A stretch of DNA of 64,000 bases from Rhodothermales bacterium (GTDB lineage: Bacteria; Bacteroidota; Rhodothermia; Rhodothermales; Bin80): the NCBI GenBank assembly GCA_951812585.1, contig OX638318.1, positions 1,982,380 to 2,046,379 on the forward strand, read 5' to 3'. Each line of letters opens with the position of its first letter. Positions within the stretch are counted from its first letter, which is position 1. The position numbers and the translations under genes were made by a program. Of this stretch, positions 17,422 through 25,337 are shown in pieces. The notes under the pieces were generated by a model. The model ran no database searches, was not told the origin of the DNA, and saw only the letters and a list, made by a program, of their open reading frames with translations.

Positions 17422-17703
17422 TCATTCGTCGCCCTGACAATAAATACACCCGAAACTAGCCTCAATGGAACAACAGATGTACCCGTCCTCCTCAAGGCAT
17501 TCGAAGTCGCACACATGCACCAATCCACCCTCGACCCACGGGCAGTTGGAGTCCGGGCAATTTTTGTTAGATAGGTAGGCCTCAATGTATGGCGTAGGCA
17601 CCGCAATGGCAGTATTATCCTTCACGGTACTGGATATGGTGGAAGCCATGGTGCCCATCGCGAACAGGAGTCCACCGATCACGCACAGCAGTCGGCTACG
17701 CAT
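17422..17703 (-). CDS. Small Cys-rich exported peptide (module C)
   Basis: 93 residues from the ATG at 17703, chosen because it directly precedes the hydrophobic signal (RSRLLCVIGGLLFAMGTMA); the frame extends upstream without a better start. The mature part has eight cysteines (NCPDSNCPW, HVCDFEC, YICCS, GCIYC), suggesting several disulfides. No sequence similarity to the module A peptide beyond size, export and Cys content. It precedes a propeller gene, as in module A. Confidence 0.6.
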   Translation of the reverse strand: MRSRLLCVIGGLLFAMGTMASTISSTVKDNTAIAVPTPYIEAYLSNKNCPDSNCPWVEGGLVHVCDFECLEEDGYICCSIEASFGCIYCQGDE

Positions 17704-18129
17704 TGAATTTATGCTTATGATCTTCCTGTTGAAGTGTAGGATTGTGGCAGGCCACCAAGGTGCCACCGGCTTAGCGGCGTCAACCGGGAACCGCTCCAGC
17801 GACATCAAGAGCTAATATACGGGCGTTGCGGTGATTGGGATTCCATTTGGATGCAATCCGCCTTTTTTTCGTACCATGCCCCCTCGTTACCAGAACCGTT
17901 GGGGTGCATGGTACGCTAAAAACGGTGCGGCCTACGCTCGAAGCTGGCTTCAAGAACATCCTACCAAAGATCTCCTCCAACACGATCAGGTCGCTTGCCC
18001 GATAAAGGTGCATGGGTCCCACCGCTTCATAGGAACCGCCCACGAACTCGTCCAGACCACTATTGCGGTCCAACCAACGCTTGGCGACCCGTTCACTGCC
18101 CGGCTGCGCCAAGCGTACGATGACGCTGT
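17704..18129. other. Region without a supported gene
   Basis: Lies between the module C peptide start and the ISNCY transposase remnant. Minus-strand frames continue out of the remnant but match nothing I recognise. The sequence next to 17703 should contain the promoter of module C; no clear motif was seen. Confidence 0.4.
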
Positions 18130-18474
18130 CAATAGCAGCGCATCCCACAGCAAGCGGACATCCGTGGGCCAGTGCACAGGCGTCTTTGCCACTGCTGAAT
18201 CGGCCCGGCAGCGAAGCGAATCCGTCTTCCTGTGCTTCAGCAGCTGATGCCCACGGGCCACCACCACCGCATTGACTTCCTGTAACGTCTCCTCCGTAAG
18301 CAGACGCACATTGTCAATAACGGTCTGCAGGGCGATAGGGGTGCTGCGGTGCGTGAAGGTGTCCTGCAGTCCACGGAGCACGGCCGGAATGTCATCTCTG
18401 GACCGAGGAGCCAACTTGATCTCTCCAATGGGCGTATGCCCAAGCGCAAACTGTGGCTCGAAGATCGCGCGCAT
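18130..18474 (-). pseudogene. ISNCY-family transposase, N-terminal remnant
   Basis: About 115 residues: FEPQFALGHTPIGEIKL, SRDDIPAVLRGLQ, then AVVVARGHQLLKHRK, SLRCRADSAVAKTPVHWPTD and VRLLWDAL. The 'SRDDIPxxLRGLQ' start and the 'R.DSxVxxTxVHxPTDxxLLWDA' block are typical of ISNCY-group transposases. After WDAL the homology stops. The start codon is 12 bp from the left end of IS1595 copy 2. Confidence 0.65.
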
Positions 18475-18486
18475 AGCAATAAAAGA

Positions 18487-19733
18487 GGATTTATATACTT
18501 AACTGTAACTTTTCTCTGATTGGGCCATATGAAGAATTTGGGTCATATGAAGAATAAACCAGATCGGGGGAATCATGACAGGGCCAGGCAGATCACACCG
18601 CAAGGGACTCACACTCTTGGCGTTGGCACGGCGGTATCCGAGCGAGGAAGCCGCCCGGGAATGGTTTGAGGCCATCTATTGGCCGGAAGGCCGCTTTTGC
18701 CCGCAATGCAGGGGCACCGATACCTATGCTTGCCCGAAACAGACCATGCCGTACCGTTGCCGCACATGCCGCAAGCGGTTCAGTGTTCGGACGGGCACGG
18801 TGCTGCAAGCCTCCCGGTTGCCATTGCTCCAGTGGACCTACGCCATTTATCTTGAAATGACCGCGCTCAAGGGCGTATCCAGCATGAAGCTTCACCGCGA
18901 CCTGGGCATCACGCAAAAGTCGGCGTGGTTCATGCTGCAACGGATTCGGGAGGCGTTCGCGCCGTTAGCCGCCGCCGCGTTTGAAGGCCCGGTTGAAGCC
19001 GACGAGACGTATGGTTGGGGGCAAGGAGGCCAACAAGCACGCGCACAAGAAGCTGAAAGCGGGACGCGGAACGGTTGGCAAGACGGCGGTAGCGGGGCTG
19101 AAAGACCGCGGTACCGGCCAGATTCGGGCCACGGTCGTTGAGGACACAAGCGGCCCGACGTTGAAGCAGTTCGTGTATAACCCCACCGAAATCGGCGCAA
19201 CGGTCTACACGGACGACGCCACCGCTTACAAGGGCATGATCGGTATGGAGCATGAGACGGTCAAGCACAGCGTGGGCGAATGGGTCAACGGCATGGCCCA
19301 CACAAGCGGGCTGGCGTCGTTCTGGGCCACGCTGAAGCGGGCGTACCATGGTGTGTACCACAAAATGAGCGCCAAGCACTTGCAACGGTACGTGCAGCAG
19401 TTGCGCAAAAGCACAACGTCCGGGACATGGACACGCTCGAACAAATGCAGCATGTGGTGTCCGCACGGGCAGGGCGGCGGCTTATGTACAAGGATCTGAT
19501 TGCGCAATGAGATAGGGTCAAGGATACGAAGGGCGCGTTGCACGCTGAGTTTGAGCGGATCGACCACACGCCCAGTCCGAATCCGCGCTATCGCGGATTG
19601 ACGATCCAGCAGGCGGTAAGGCAACTGGAGAAGGCCAGTCCGAAACCGAAGCAAGCGGCAGCTTCGAGGGCAAGAAACGACGAGCTTCGGCTCGTCTAAG
19701 CCCCAAGCAGTGTACAGTTAAGTATACAAGCCC
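18487..19733 (+). mobile_element. IS1595-family element, copy 2 (full length, inactive)
   Basis: About 1,247 bp with inverted repeats (left GGATTTATATACTTAACTGT; right, reversed, GGGCTTGTATACTTAACTGT). It is 17 bp longer than copy 1 because of an 18-bp tandem duplication near the left end (catatgaagaa repeated around 18527-18552) and a one-base deletion near 19401. Its right end abuts the eight-base T-tract of the tRNA-fMet terminator. The flanks ataaaaga and aaaaaaaa are both A-rich but not an exact duplication. Confidence 0.85.
18575..19510 (+). pseudogene. IS1595-family transposase, two frameshifts
   Basis: Nearly identical to copy 1, including the extra G after ADETY (near 19013-19022). 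It keeps the Trp codon that is a stop in copy 1, but one T is missing in the QQFAQKHN coding stretch near 19401, so the C-terminus shifts again before the normal end at 19510. Confidence 0.8.
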
Positions 19734-19762
19734 AAAAAAAAGGCCGCAGCAGCGCTGCGGCC
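19734..19762 (-). terminator. Rho-independent terminator of the tRNA-fMet gene
   Basis: On the minus strand GGCCGCAGC and GCTGCGGCC pair in a 9-bp GC-rich stem with a 3-nt loop, followed by eight T residues. It starts 7 bp after the encoded CCA end. IS copy 2 begins right behind the T-tract. Confidence 0.9.
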
Positions 19763-19769
19763 CTTTTAC

Positions 19770-20149
19770 TGGTGGCGGGGGCGGGATTTGAACCCGCGAC
19801 CTCCGGGTTATGCACACCACTACAGTTTTCACTGCCGGCAAAGCGCCGTTTGTGGTCCGGACTTTCTCTTCACCCTCGGCCAAGCCGTTAGGGTGCCTGC
19901 CGTCAAGTCTCTACACCTTCCTCAGCATAAAGCCAAGGCTTGGCTCGGGATTACCCCGCCAAAGGCTTCCCCGATTTTGACAGGTGTTCACGTGAGAGTT
20001 TCCTCCACACGCAGCCCGTCGCAGACTGCAGGACACGAAAGCGTCGGCGGTTATACCTTCGTGCGTCATGCGCCCGCTGCTCTTACAGTGGACGCGGTTC
20101 CTGCGCTGCAGCTTGAGCCCGGTGAGCTACCGGCCTGCTCCACCCCGCG
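19770..20149 (-). tRNA. Initiator tRNA-fMet(CAU) interrupted by a group I intron
   Basis: The 5' exon (20149-20116) begins CGCGGGG and the 3' exon (19812-19770) ends in an encoded CCA. All arms fold: acceptor stem with the initiator-specific unpaired 1-72 position (C1/C72), D arm GAGC/GCTC, anticodon stem CCGGG/CCCGG with the three G-C pairs of initiators, and T arm GCGGG TTCAAAT CCCGC. After removing the insert the anticodon loop is CTCATAA, anticodon CAU. The exon junction lies between U33 and C34. Confidence 0.93.
19813..20115 (-). ncRNA. Group I intron (IC3-like) in tRNA-fMet
   Basis: 303 nt, no ORF. The upstream exon ends in U and the intron ends in G, as splicing requires. The conserved core is recognisable: R element GAGACTTGACGGCAGG (within 19891-19916), P8 hairpin CACCCT/AGGGTG, S element AAGAGAAAGTCC (within 19859-19875), and P/Q elements AATCGGGGAAGCC and AATCCCGAGCC. 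The R-P8-S block closely resembles that of cyanobacterial tRNA introns of subgroup IC3, one of which is known from tRNA-fMet. Self-splicing is likely but unproven. Confidence 0.88.
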
Positions 20150-20161
20150 AAGTACGCCCCC

Positions 20162-20191
20162 AATATAAGGAAATTTCCAAACGAATCGCAA
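20162..20191 (-). promoter_or_regulatory. Promoter of the tRNA-fMet gene
   Basis: On the minus strand TTGCGA (20191-20186), an 18-bp spacer and TATATT (20167-20162) form a sigma-70-like promoter, with the -10 box ending 12 bp before the tRNA 5' end. The spacer holds the perfect palindrome GGAAATTTCC (20169-20178). Confidence 0.6.
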
Positions 20192-20374
20192 GCAGACCCC
20201 ATTCGCTCGTGAACCTTTTGCGAAATGGCCGCTGTTGGCACCCTATGCCATGCTGCTGGTTTAAGGCTGTACCGCTGCGCAGACGGCGGTGGCGGTGATG
20301 CCGGCGGTACGAATCCCTGGAAGCATCACCGTTGGCAGTGACCTCTTCATCCACGCATATGCACGCTAAACCCG

Positions 20375-21565
20375 ATGGCGACCCTACGTCCCTTTCGTGC
20401 CCTCCGCCCGACCCCCTCGGCTTGCCATGCCATTGCCTCGGTGCCGTACGATGTCGTTAGTGTGCCCGAGGCGCGCGCGCTGGCGGAAGGCAACGCGCTG
20501 AGTTTTCTACATGTTGTACGCCCGGAAATAGACCTGCCCGAGGGCACCGATGAGCATGCCGACGCGGTGTACTCGATGGGCGCCGCCAACCTGCAGCAGT
20601 ATGTTCAAGGCTCCCACAGCATCCGGGACGAAGCGCTCGCGCTATACGTTTATCGGCTGCGGATAGCCGAGCACGAGCAAACAGGCCTGTTCGGCTGCGT
20701 ACCAGTACGCGAGTATCTGGATGGCACCATCAAAAAGCATGAAAACACGCGCCCGCCCAAGGTGGCTGATCGCACGCGCCACATCATCACGCAGCGGGCC
20801 CATGCTGAACCTGTGATGCTTGCATATCCAGACAATGCAGCGGTGGAGGCGCACATCAAACAGGTGCAGGGGCGCAGCCCGATGTACGACTTTATCGCCC
20901 CCGACGGCGTGCGGCATACGTTGTGGCAGGTCATGCGCTACGAGCCGATCGTCGCGGCGTTCTCAAATGTGTCGTCTGTTTATGTGGCGGATGGCCATCA
21001 TCGCTGCCAGGCAGCCGCAGAGGCCCACAATACCTTGGGACTCGAAGGCAGCGCCGCCTTTCCGGCCGTATTGTTTCCGGCCCAAAAGATGCGCATCTTG
21101 CCCTACAACCGGGTCGTGCACAACGCGGAGTCAGGCTTGGAGATGCTGCACAACTATGTTGATGTGGGGCCCGCGGGCACGCAAGCGATGCCTTCCCGGG
21201 CGGGTGATGTGTGCATGTATGATGCAAGCGGCTCCTGGCGCGTTATCAGGCTGCCGCCCACGCGCCGCGCCAGCGCCAAGGACACACTGGACGTTGCGCG
21301 CCTCAGCGAGTTTATTCTGGAACCTGTGTTCGGTATTGCGGATCAGCGAACGGATCCAAGGATTGAATTCGTGGGCGGCATTCGCGGGCCGGCAGCACTC
21401 ACAGAACGGGTGCACGCCGAGGCGGGCGCGGCGGCGTTCTCCATGTATGCAACCAGCATGGAAGAGCTGATCAGGGTTTCTGATGCCAACCTGCTGATGC
21501 CGCCCAAGTCCACATGGTTTGAGCCGAAGCTGCGCAGCGGCCTGCTCGTGAATCTGTTCGACTAA
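20375..21565 (+). CDS. DUF1015 family protein
   Basis: 396 residues, full length for the family. Family hallmarks: the N-terminal PFRALRPTP and SVPYDVVS segment, HENTRPPKVADRTRH near residue 130, and the VADGHHRCQAA motif near residue 210. The biochemical function is not established. It is 4 bp upstream of serA and serC follows, so it is probably part of serine metabolism. The DGHHR motif resembles the signature loop of the ParB/sulfiredoxin superfamily, which includes a free-serine kinase (SerK); this is an inference discussed under findings. No phosphoserine phosphatase gene is in the cluster. Confidence 0.85.
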   Translation: MATLRPFRALRPTPSACHAIASVPYDVVSVPEARALAEGNALSFLHVVRPEIDLPEGTDEHADAVYSMGAANLQQYVQGSHSIRDEALALYVYRLRIAEHEQTGLFGCVPVREYLDGTIKKHENTRPPKVADRTRHIITQRAHAEPVMLAYPDNAAVEAHIKQVQGRSPMYDFIAPDGVRHTLWQVMRYEPIVAAFSNVSSVYVADGHHRCQAAAEAHNTLGLEGSAAFPAVLFPAQKMRILPYNRVVHNAESGLEMLHNYVDVGPAGTQAMPSRAGDVCMYDASGSWRVIRLPPTRRASAKDTLDVARLSEFILEPVFGIADQRTDPRIEFVGGIRGPAALTERVHAEAGAAAFSMYATSMEELIRVSDANLLMPPKSTWFEPKLRSGLLVNLFD

Positions 21566-21569
21566 AGCC

Positions 21570-22772
21570 ATGAAGGTTCTCATTGCGGACAAGTTGCCCC
21601 CGGCCAGTATTTCCGCGTTGCGCGCTGCGGGCCACGACACCATAGTGGAAGTCATGGACGGGGCCATACTCCGCGAAACGCTGGCCATGGTGTCGCCTGA
21701 TGTCCTCGTCGTCCGCTCCACTACGGTGGACCGTGCCGCGCTTTTGGCCTGCCCGATGCTGAGCCTCGTCGTGCGCGCAGGCGCAGGGTACGATTCCATA
21801 GATACGGCAGCGGCCAGTGCGCTGGGCATCTTCGTGGCCAACTGTCCGGGCAAGAATGCGCACGCAGTGGCGGAACTGACGATTGGGCTGATGGTGTCGC
21901 TGGACCGCCGTATCCCTGAAGGCGTGCAAGCAGCGCGTGAGGGACGATGGGACAAGGCGCGCTTTGCGCGAGCCCGCGGCTTCGCCGGGCGCACGTTGGG
22001 CGTGATTGGACTGGGCCCGATTGGACGGCTGGTGGCCCAGATGGCCCTCGGCATGAACATGCATGTGGTCGCCTGGAGCCGATCACTTACAACGCAGCGG
22101 GCAAAAGAGCTGGGCGTTATCTGGGCACCAACCCCTGAGGAGGCCGCCGCTGTTTCGGATGTCGTGACACTGCATGTAGCCGCGCACGCTAACACCCGCC
22201 ACCTGGCGGGTCGATCATTCTTTGAGGCAATGAAGCCGGGCGCGTACTTTATCAATACGACACGCAGCAGTGTGGTTGATGAAGATGCGCTGGCGTGGGC
22301 GCTGGAAACAAAGGGTATGCGCGCGGCACTAGATGTCTGCTCGGGCGAGCCGCGCTATAAGCAGGGCACTTTCTCGTGGCCTCTGGCACAGCACGAAGGT
22401 GTGTACGTAACGCACCATATTGGTGCGTCCACGGTGCAGGCGCAGGAAGCAACGGCGAACGAAGCGGTGCAAATCATCAAGACCTTTGCGGAAGAAGGCG
22501 TCGTTCGCAACTGCGTGAATGTGATGCTGCATCCCGCTGCAACGCACCTCTTGACCGTACGGCACCGGGATCGCGTAGGGGTCCTGGCCGCAATCCTGGA
22601 CATCGTGCGCAGCGCCAATATCAACGTTCAGGAGATGGAAAACCTCTGCTTTGCAGGACAGGACGCGGCTGGCTGTGCACTCATTCGTCTCAGCGGCAAG
22701 CCTGACGAAGCGCTCATCGGGAGGATTGAAGCGCAAGAACATGTCTTTGCGGCCTCGCTGACCACACTCTGA
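21570..22772 (+). CDS. serA: D-3-phosphoglycerate dehydrogenase
   Basis: 400 residues. Substrate-binding half (residues 1-95 and ~285-310), a Rossmann NAD-binding half with VIGLGPIGRLVA near residue 150, the catalytic His in THHIGAST near residue 280, and a C-terminal ACT-type domain from about 325 (LLTVRHRDRVGVLAAILDI) that usually binds serine for feedback inhibition. It oxidises 3-phosphoglycerate to 3-phosphohydroxypyruvate, the first step of serine synthesis. It lies between DUF1015 and serC with 4-5 bp gaps, clearly one operon. Confidence 0.92.
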   Translation: MKVLIADKLPPASISALRAAGHDTIVEVMDGAILRETLAMVSPDVLVVRSTTVDRAALLACPMLSLVVRAGAGYDSIDTAAASALGIFVANCPGKNAHAVAELTIGLMVSLDRRIPEGVQAAREGRWDKARFARARGFAGRTLGVIGLGPIGRLVAQMALGMNMHVVAWSRSLTTQRAKELGVIWAPTPEEAAAVSDVVTLHVAAHANTRHLAGRSFFEAMKPGAYFINTTRSSVVDEDALAWALETKGMRAALDVCSGEPRYKQGTFSWPLAQHEGVYVTHHIGASTVQAQEATANEAVQIIKTFAEEGVVRNCVNVMLHPAATHLLTVRHRDRVGVLAAILDIVRSANINVQEMENLCFAGQDAAGCALIRLSGKPDEALIGRIEAQEHVFAASLTTL

Positions 22773-22777
22773 TCGAG

Positions 22778-23854
22778 ATGGCGATTTCACAACGGTTGCA
22801 CAACTTTTCGGCAGGTCCCGGCACCTTGCCGCTGGAAGTGATCAGCGCGGTCAAGGAAGAGCTGCCCCTGTACCAGGAGACCGGGGCGTCGGTGATGGAG
22901 ATTTCGCACCGCAGTGCCGCCTACATTGCCATCGAAGCGTCGGCGCGCGCTGCCCTCAGGCGGCTGTTGGGCCTGGGCGAAGGGTGGCACATCCTGTTCC
23001 TGCAAGGGGGTGCCTCGATGCAGTTTCATCAGGTGCCGCTGAATTTCTTGCCACGTGCGGGCTCTGCCGACTATCTGATCACGGGAACATGGGCCAGGAA
23101 GGCCTTTGCAGAAGCCAAGCGCCTGGGCGGGGCGCGGGCAGCAGCGTCCAGCGCGGACGAGGCGTTTGCGTACATACCGCAGCGCTACGATCCAAGCCTT
23201 TCGGCCGCGTATCTGCACTTCACCTCCAACAACACGGTGTACGGTACGCAGTATTCTGCTGCGCCCGATGCACCCGTGCCGCTGGTATGCGACGCTTCCA
23301 GCGACTTTCTGAGCCGCCCGATAGAAATGCACCGCTATGGGCTGATCTACGCCGGAGCGCAAAAGAACATCGGCCCTGCGGGTGTCACGGTCGTGCTGGT
23401 GCGGGACGACTTCCTGCGGCGCCGCAACGATGCGCTGCCCACTATGCTGGACTACGGGACGCACGCCGCGAAATGCTTCAACACGCCCCCAGTGTACGCG
23501 GTTTATGTCGTGGACAAGGTGCTCCAATGGCTGGAACGTCAGGGCGGGGTGGCCGGCATTCAGGCGGTCAATGCGAAGAAGGCCGTGCTGCTCTATGATG
23601 CTATCGACGCAACCGACTTTTATCGGGGCACGGTGCGGCCGGAAGCGCGCTCCCAGATGAATGTGACCTTTCGCCTGCCCTCAACGGCTCTGGAGGCGCG
23701 CTTTGTTGAAGAGGCAGCGGAAGAGGGCCTGGCGGCGCTCAAAGGCCATCGCTCCGTAGGCGGTATCCGGGCCTCCATCTACAATGCGTGCCCGCTGCCG
23801 GCCGTGGAAGCGCTGGTTTCGTTCATGCGCGCCTTTGAAAAGCATCACGGTTGA
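22778..23854 (+). CDS. serC: Phosphoserine aminotransferase
   Basis: 358 residues, class V aminotransferase. The start NFSAGPGTLP is the family's N-terminal signature, VMEISHRS follows, and the PLP lysine is in GAQKNIGPAG near residue 195. The end (HRSVGGIRASIYNACP) carries the phosphate-binding His-Arg pair. It converts phosphohydroxypyruvate and glutamate to phosphoserine and 2-oxoglutarate, the second step after SerA. The start is 5 bp after the serA stop. Confidence 0.93.
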   Translation: MAISQRLHNFSAGPGTLPLEVISAVKEELPLYQETGASVMEISHRSAAYIAIEASARAALRRLLGLGEGWHILFLQGGASMQFHQVPLNFLPRAGSADYLITGTWARKAFAEAKRLGGARAAASSADEAFAYIPQRYDPSLSAAYLHFTSNNTVYGTQYSAAPDAPVPLVCDASSDFLSRPIEMHRYGLIYAGAQKNIGPAGVTVVLVRDDFLRRRNDALPTMLDYGTHAAKCFNTPPVYAVYVVDKVLQWLERQGGVAGIQAVNAKKAVLLYDAIDATDFYRGTVRPEARSQMNVTFRLPSTALEARFVEEAAEEGLAALKGHRSVGGIRASIYNACPLPAVEALVSFMRAFEKHHG

Positions 23855-23891
23855 GTCGTCGTATATTGGCGCCCATGTGCATGGAGCAGGC

Positions 23892-25019
23892 ATGACGGTA
23901 GGCGTCGCAAGAGAGGTCACCGCGGGCGAACGCCGCGTAGCGCTGGTGCCAAGCAGCCTGAAGCCGCTCCTAAGCCTGGGCATCACGGTTGTGGTGGAGC
24001 GCGGTGCGGGCACGGACGCATTTGCCAGCGACGCGGATTACGAGGCGGCGGGAGCAACCATCGGTTCGCGCGCAGAGGCCTTGGGTGCCGATGTGGTCGT
24101 GTGTGTGCATGCGCCGGATGAATCCGATATCAGCCAGCTCAAGGCCAGCGGTGTGCTGATCGGCTTCTTGCGACCGCTCGAAGCGCCGGGCAGAGCGGCC
24201 GACCTGGCCGCGCGCGGCGTCACCGCACTGGCGATGGAGCTGGTGCCGCGCATTTCACGGGCGCAGTCCATGGATGCGCTGAGTGCGATGGCCTCGCTCG
24301 CGGGCTACAAGGCGGTGCTTCTGGCTGCAGAGCAGCTGCCCCGATTTTTTCCGCTACTCACCACCGCCGCAGGTACGGTGCGACCCGCCAATGTGACGGT
24401 CCTGGGCGCGGGTGTGGCCGGTCTTCAAGCCATCGCGACGGCGCGGCGCCTCGGTGCTCGCGTGTGGGGATATGACATCCGGGATGCGGTGCGCGAAGAG
24501 GTCCAGAGCCTCGGTGCGCGCTTTGTGGAACTCGCGCTGGACATCGGTGACATGGAAGATGACGCCGGTTATGCGCGTGCGCTTATGGATGCCAAGGCCA
24601 GGCAGCAGGCTTCGCTTTTGGTGCCGCACCTGTCCAAAAGCGATGTCGTTATCACGACCGCACAGATTCCCGGGCGCTCCGCTCCGCTTTTGATCACCGA
24701 AGAGGCTATTCAGGCCATGAGATCTGGGAGCGTTGTCGTGGACCTGGCGGCCCCCACGGGCGGCAACTGTGCCTTGACGCGTGCAGATACGACGGTTATC
24801 GCGCACGCAGTGACGATACTCGGTCCAACCAATCTGCCCGCTTCCATGCCGGCGGACGCCAGTTATTTGTACGCGCGCACCATTGCGGCCATGATCAGGG
24901 AGTTTGCCCAGAGCGGACAGTTCGAGGCTGCGTTTGACGATGACATCTTCAAGAGTGCTTGCATTACGCATGGCGGGCGGGTCGTCAACGAGCGGGTCCT
25001 GCAGCGCTTATCAGCCTAA
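23892..25019 (+). CDS. pntAA: NAD(P) transhydrogenase subunit alpha, part 1
   Basis: 375 residues from the ATG at 23892; the longer frame overlaps serC and reads unlike the family, which starts TVGVAREVTAGERRVALVP. This is the NAD(H)-binding domain I, related to alanine dehydrogenase, with the dinucleotide motif VLGAGVAGLQAIATARRLGA near residue 170. It forms the soluble part of the proton-translocating transhydrogenase together with PntAB and PntB. The three-gene layout (AA, AB, B) is like that of Rhodospirillum. The stop is directly followed by the pntAB start. Confidence 0.92.
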   Translation: MTVGVAREVTAGERRVALVPSSLKPLLSLGITVVVERGAGTDAFASDADYEAAGATIGSRAEALGADVVVCVHAPDESDISQLKASGVLIGFLRPLEAPGRAADLAARGVTALAMELVPRISRAQSMDALSAMASLAGYKAVLLAAEQLPRFFPLLTTAAGTVRPANVTVLGAGVAGLQAIATARRLGARVWGYDIRDAVREEVQSLGARFVELALDIGDMEDDAGYARALMDAKARQQASLLVPHLSKSDVVITTAQIPGRSAPLLITEEAIQAMRSGSVVVDLAAPTGGNCALTRADTTVIAHAVTILGPTNLPASMPADASYLYARTIAAMIREFAQSGQFEAAFDDDIFKSACITHGGRVVNERVLQRLSA

Positions 25020-25325
25020 ATGTCCATGCTTACGTACCTGACCTATTTTGTGCTTTCCATGTTTGTGGGCCGCGAGGTGATCAGCAAGGTGCCCCCAACG
25101 CTGCATACGCCGCTCATGTCCGGCTCCAACGCCATCAGCGGCATCACGATTGTCGGTGCGCTCGTTGCAGCCGGCATGACCGAGGGTCCCTGGGCGCGAT
25201 GGCTGGGAGTAGCTGCCCTGATTGCCGCCACCATCAATGTGGTAGGCGGCTTTCTGGTGACGGATCGCATGCTGCAGATGTTCAAGAAAAAGCCTACTGC
25301 GCGTCTGGGCGGGACACCACACTAG
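25020..25325 (+). CDS. pntAB: NAD(P) transhydrogenase subunit alpha, part 2
   Basis: 101 residues, three to four membrane helices (LTYFVLSMFVG, AISGITIVGALVAAG, WLGVAALIAATINVVGGFLV) and a basic C-terminus. SKVPPTLHTPLMSGSNAISG is the conserved domain II start. It provides part of the proton channel. Its ATG follows the pntAA stop with no spacer. Confidence 0.92.
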   Translation: MSMLTYLTYFVLSMFVGREVISKVPPTLHTPLMSGSNAISGITIVGALVAAGMTEGPWARWLGVAALIAATINVVGGFLVTDRMLQMFKKKPTARLGGTPH

Positions 25326-25337
25326 TGCACCGAACGC

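Noticed and set aside
19788-20168. Plus-strand ORF across the tRNA-fMet intron, a possible homing endonuclease
   Set aside because: No LAGLIDADG, HNH or GIY-YIG motif; the sequence is the antisense of tRNA exons and intron core, and the intron is too short for an endonuclease gene.
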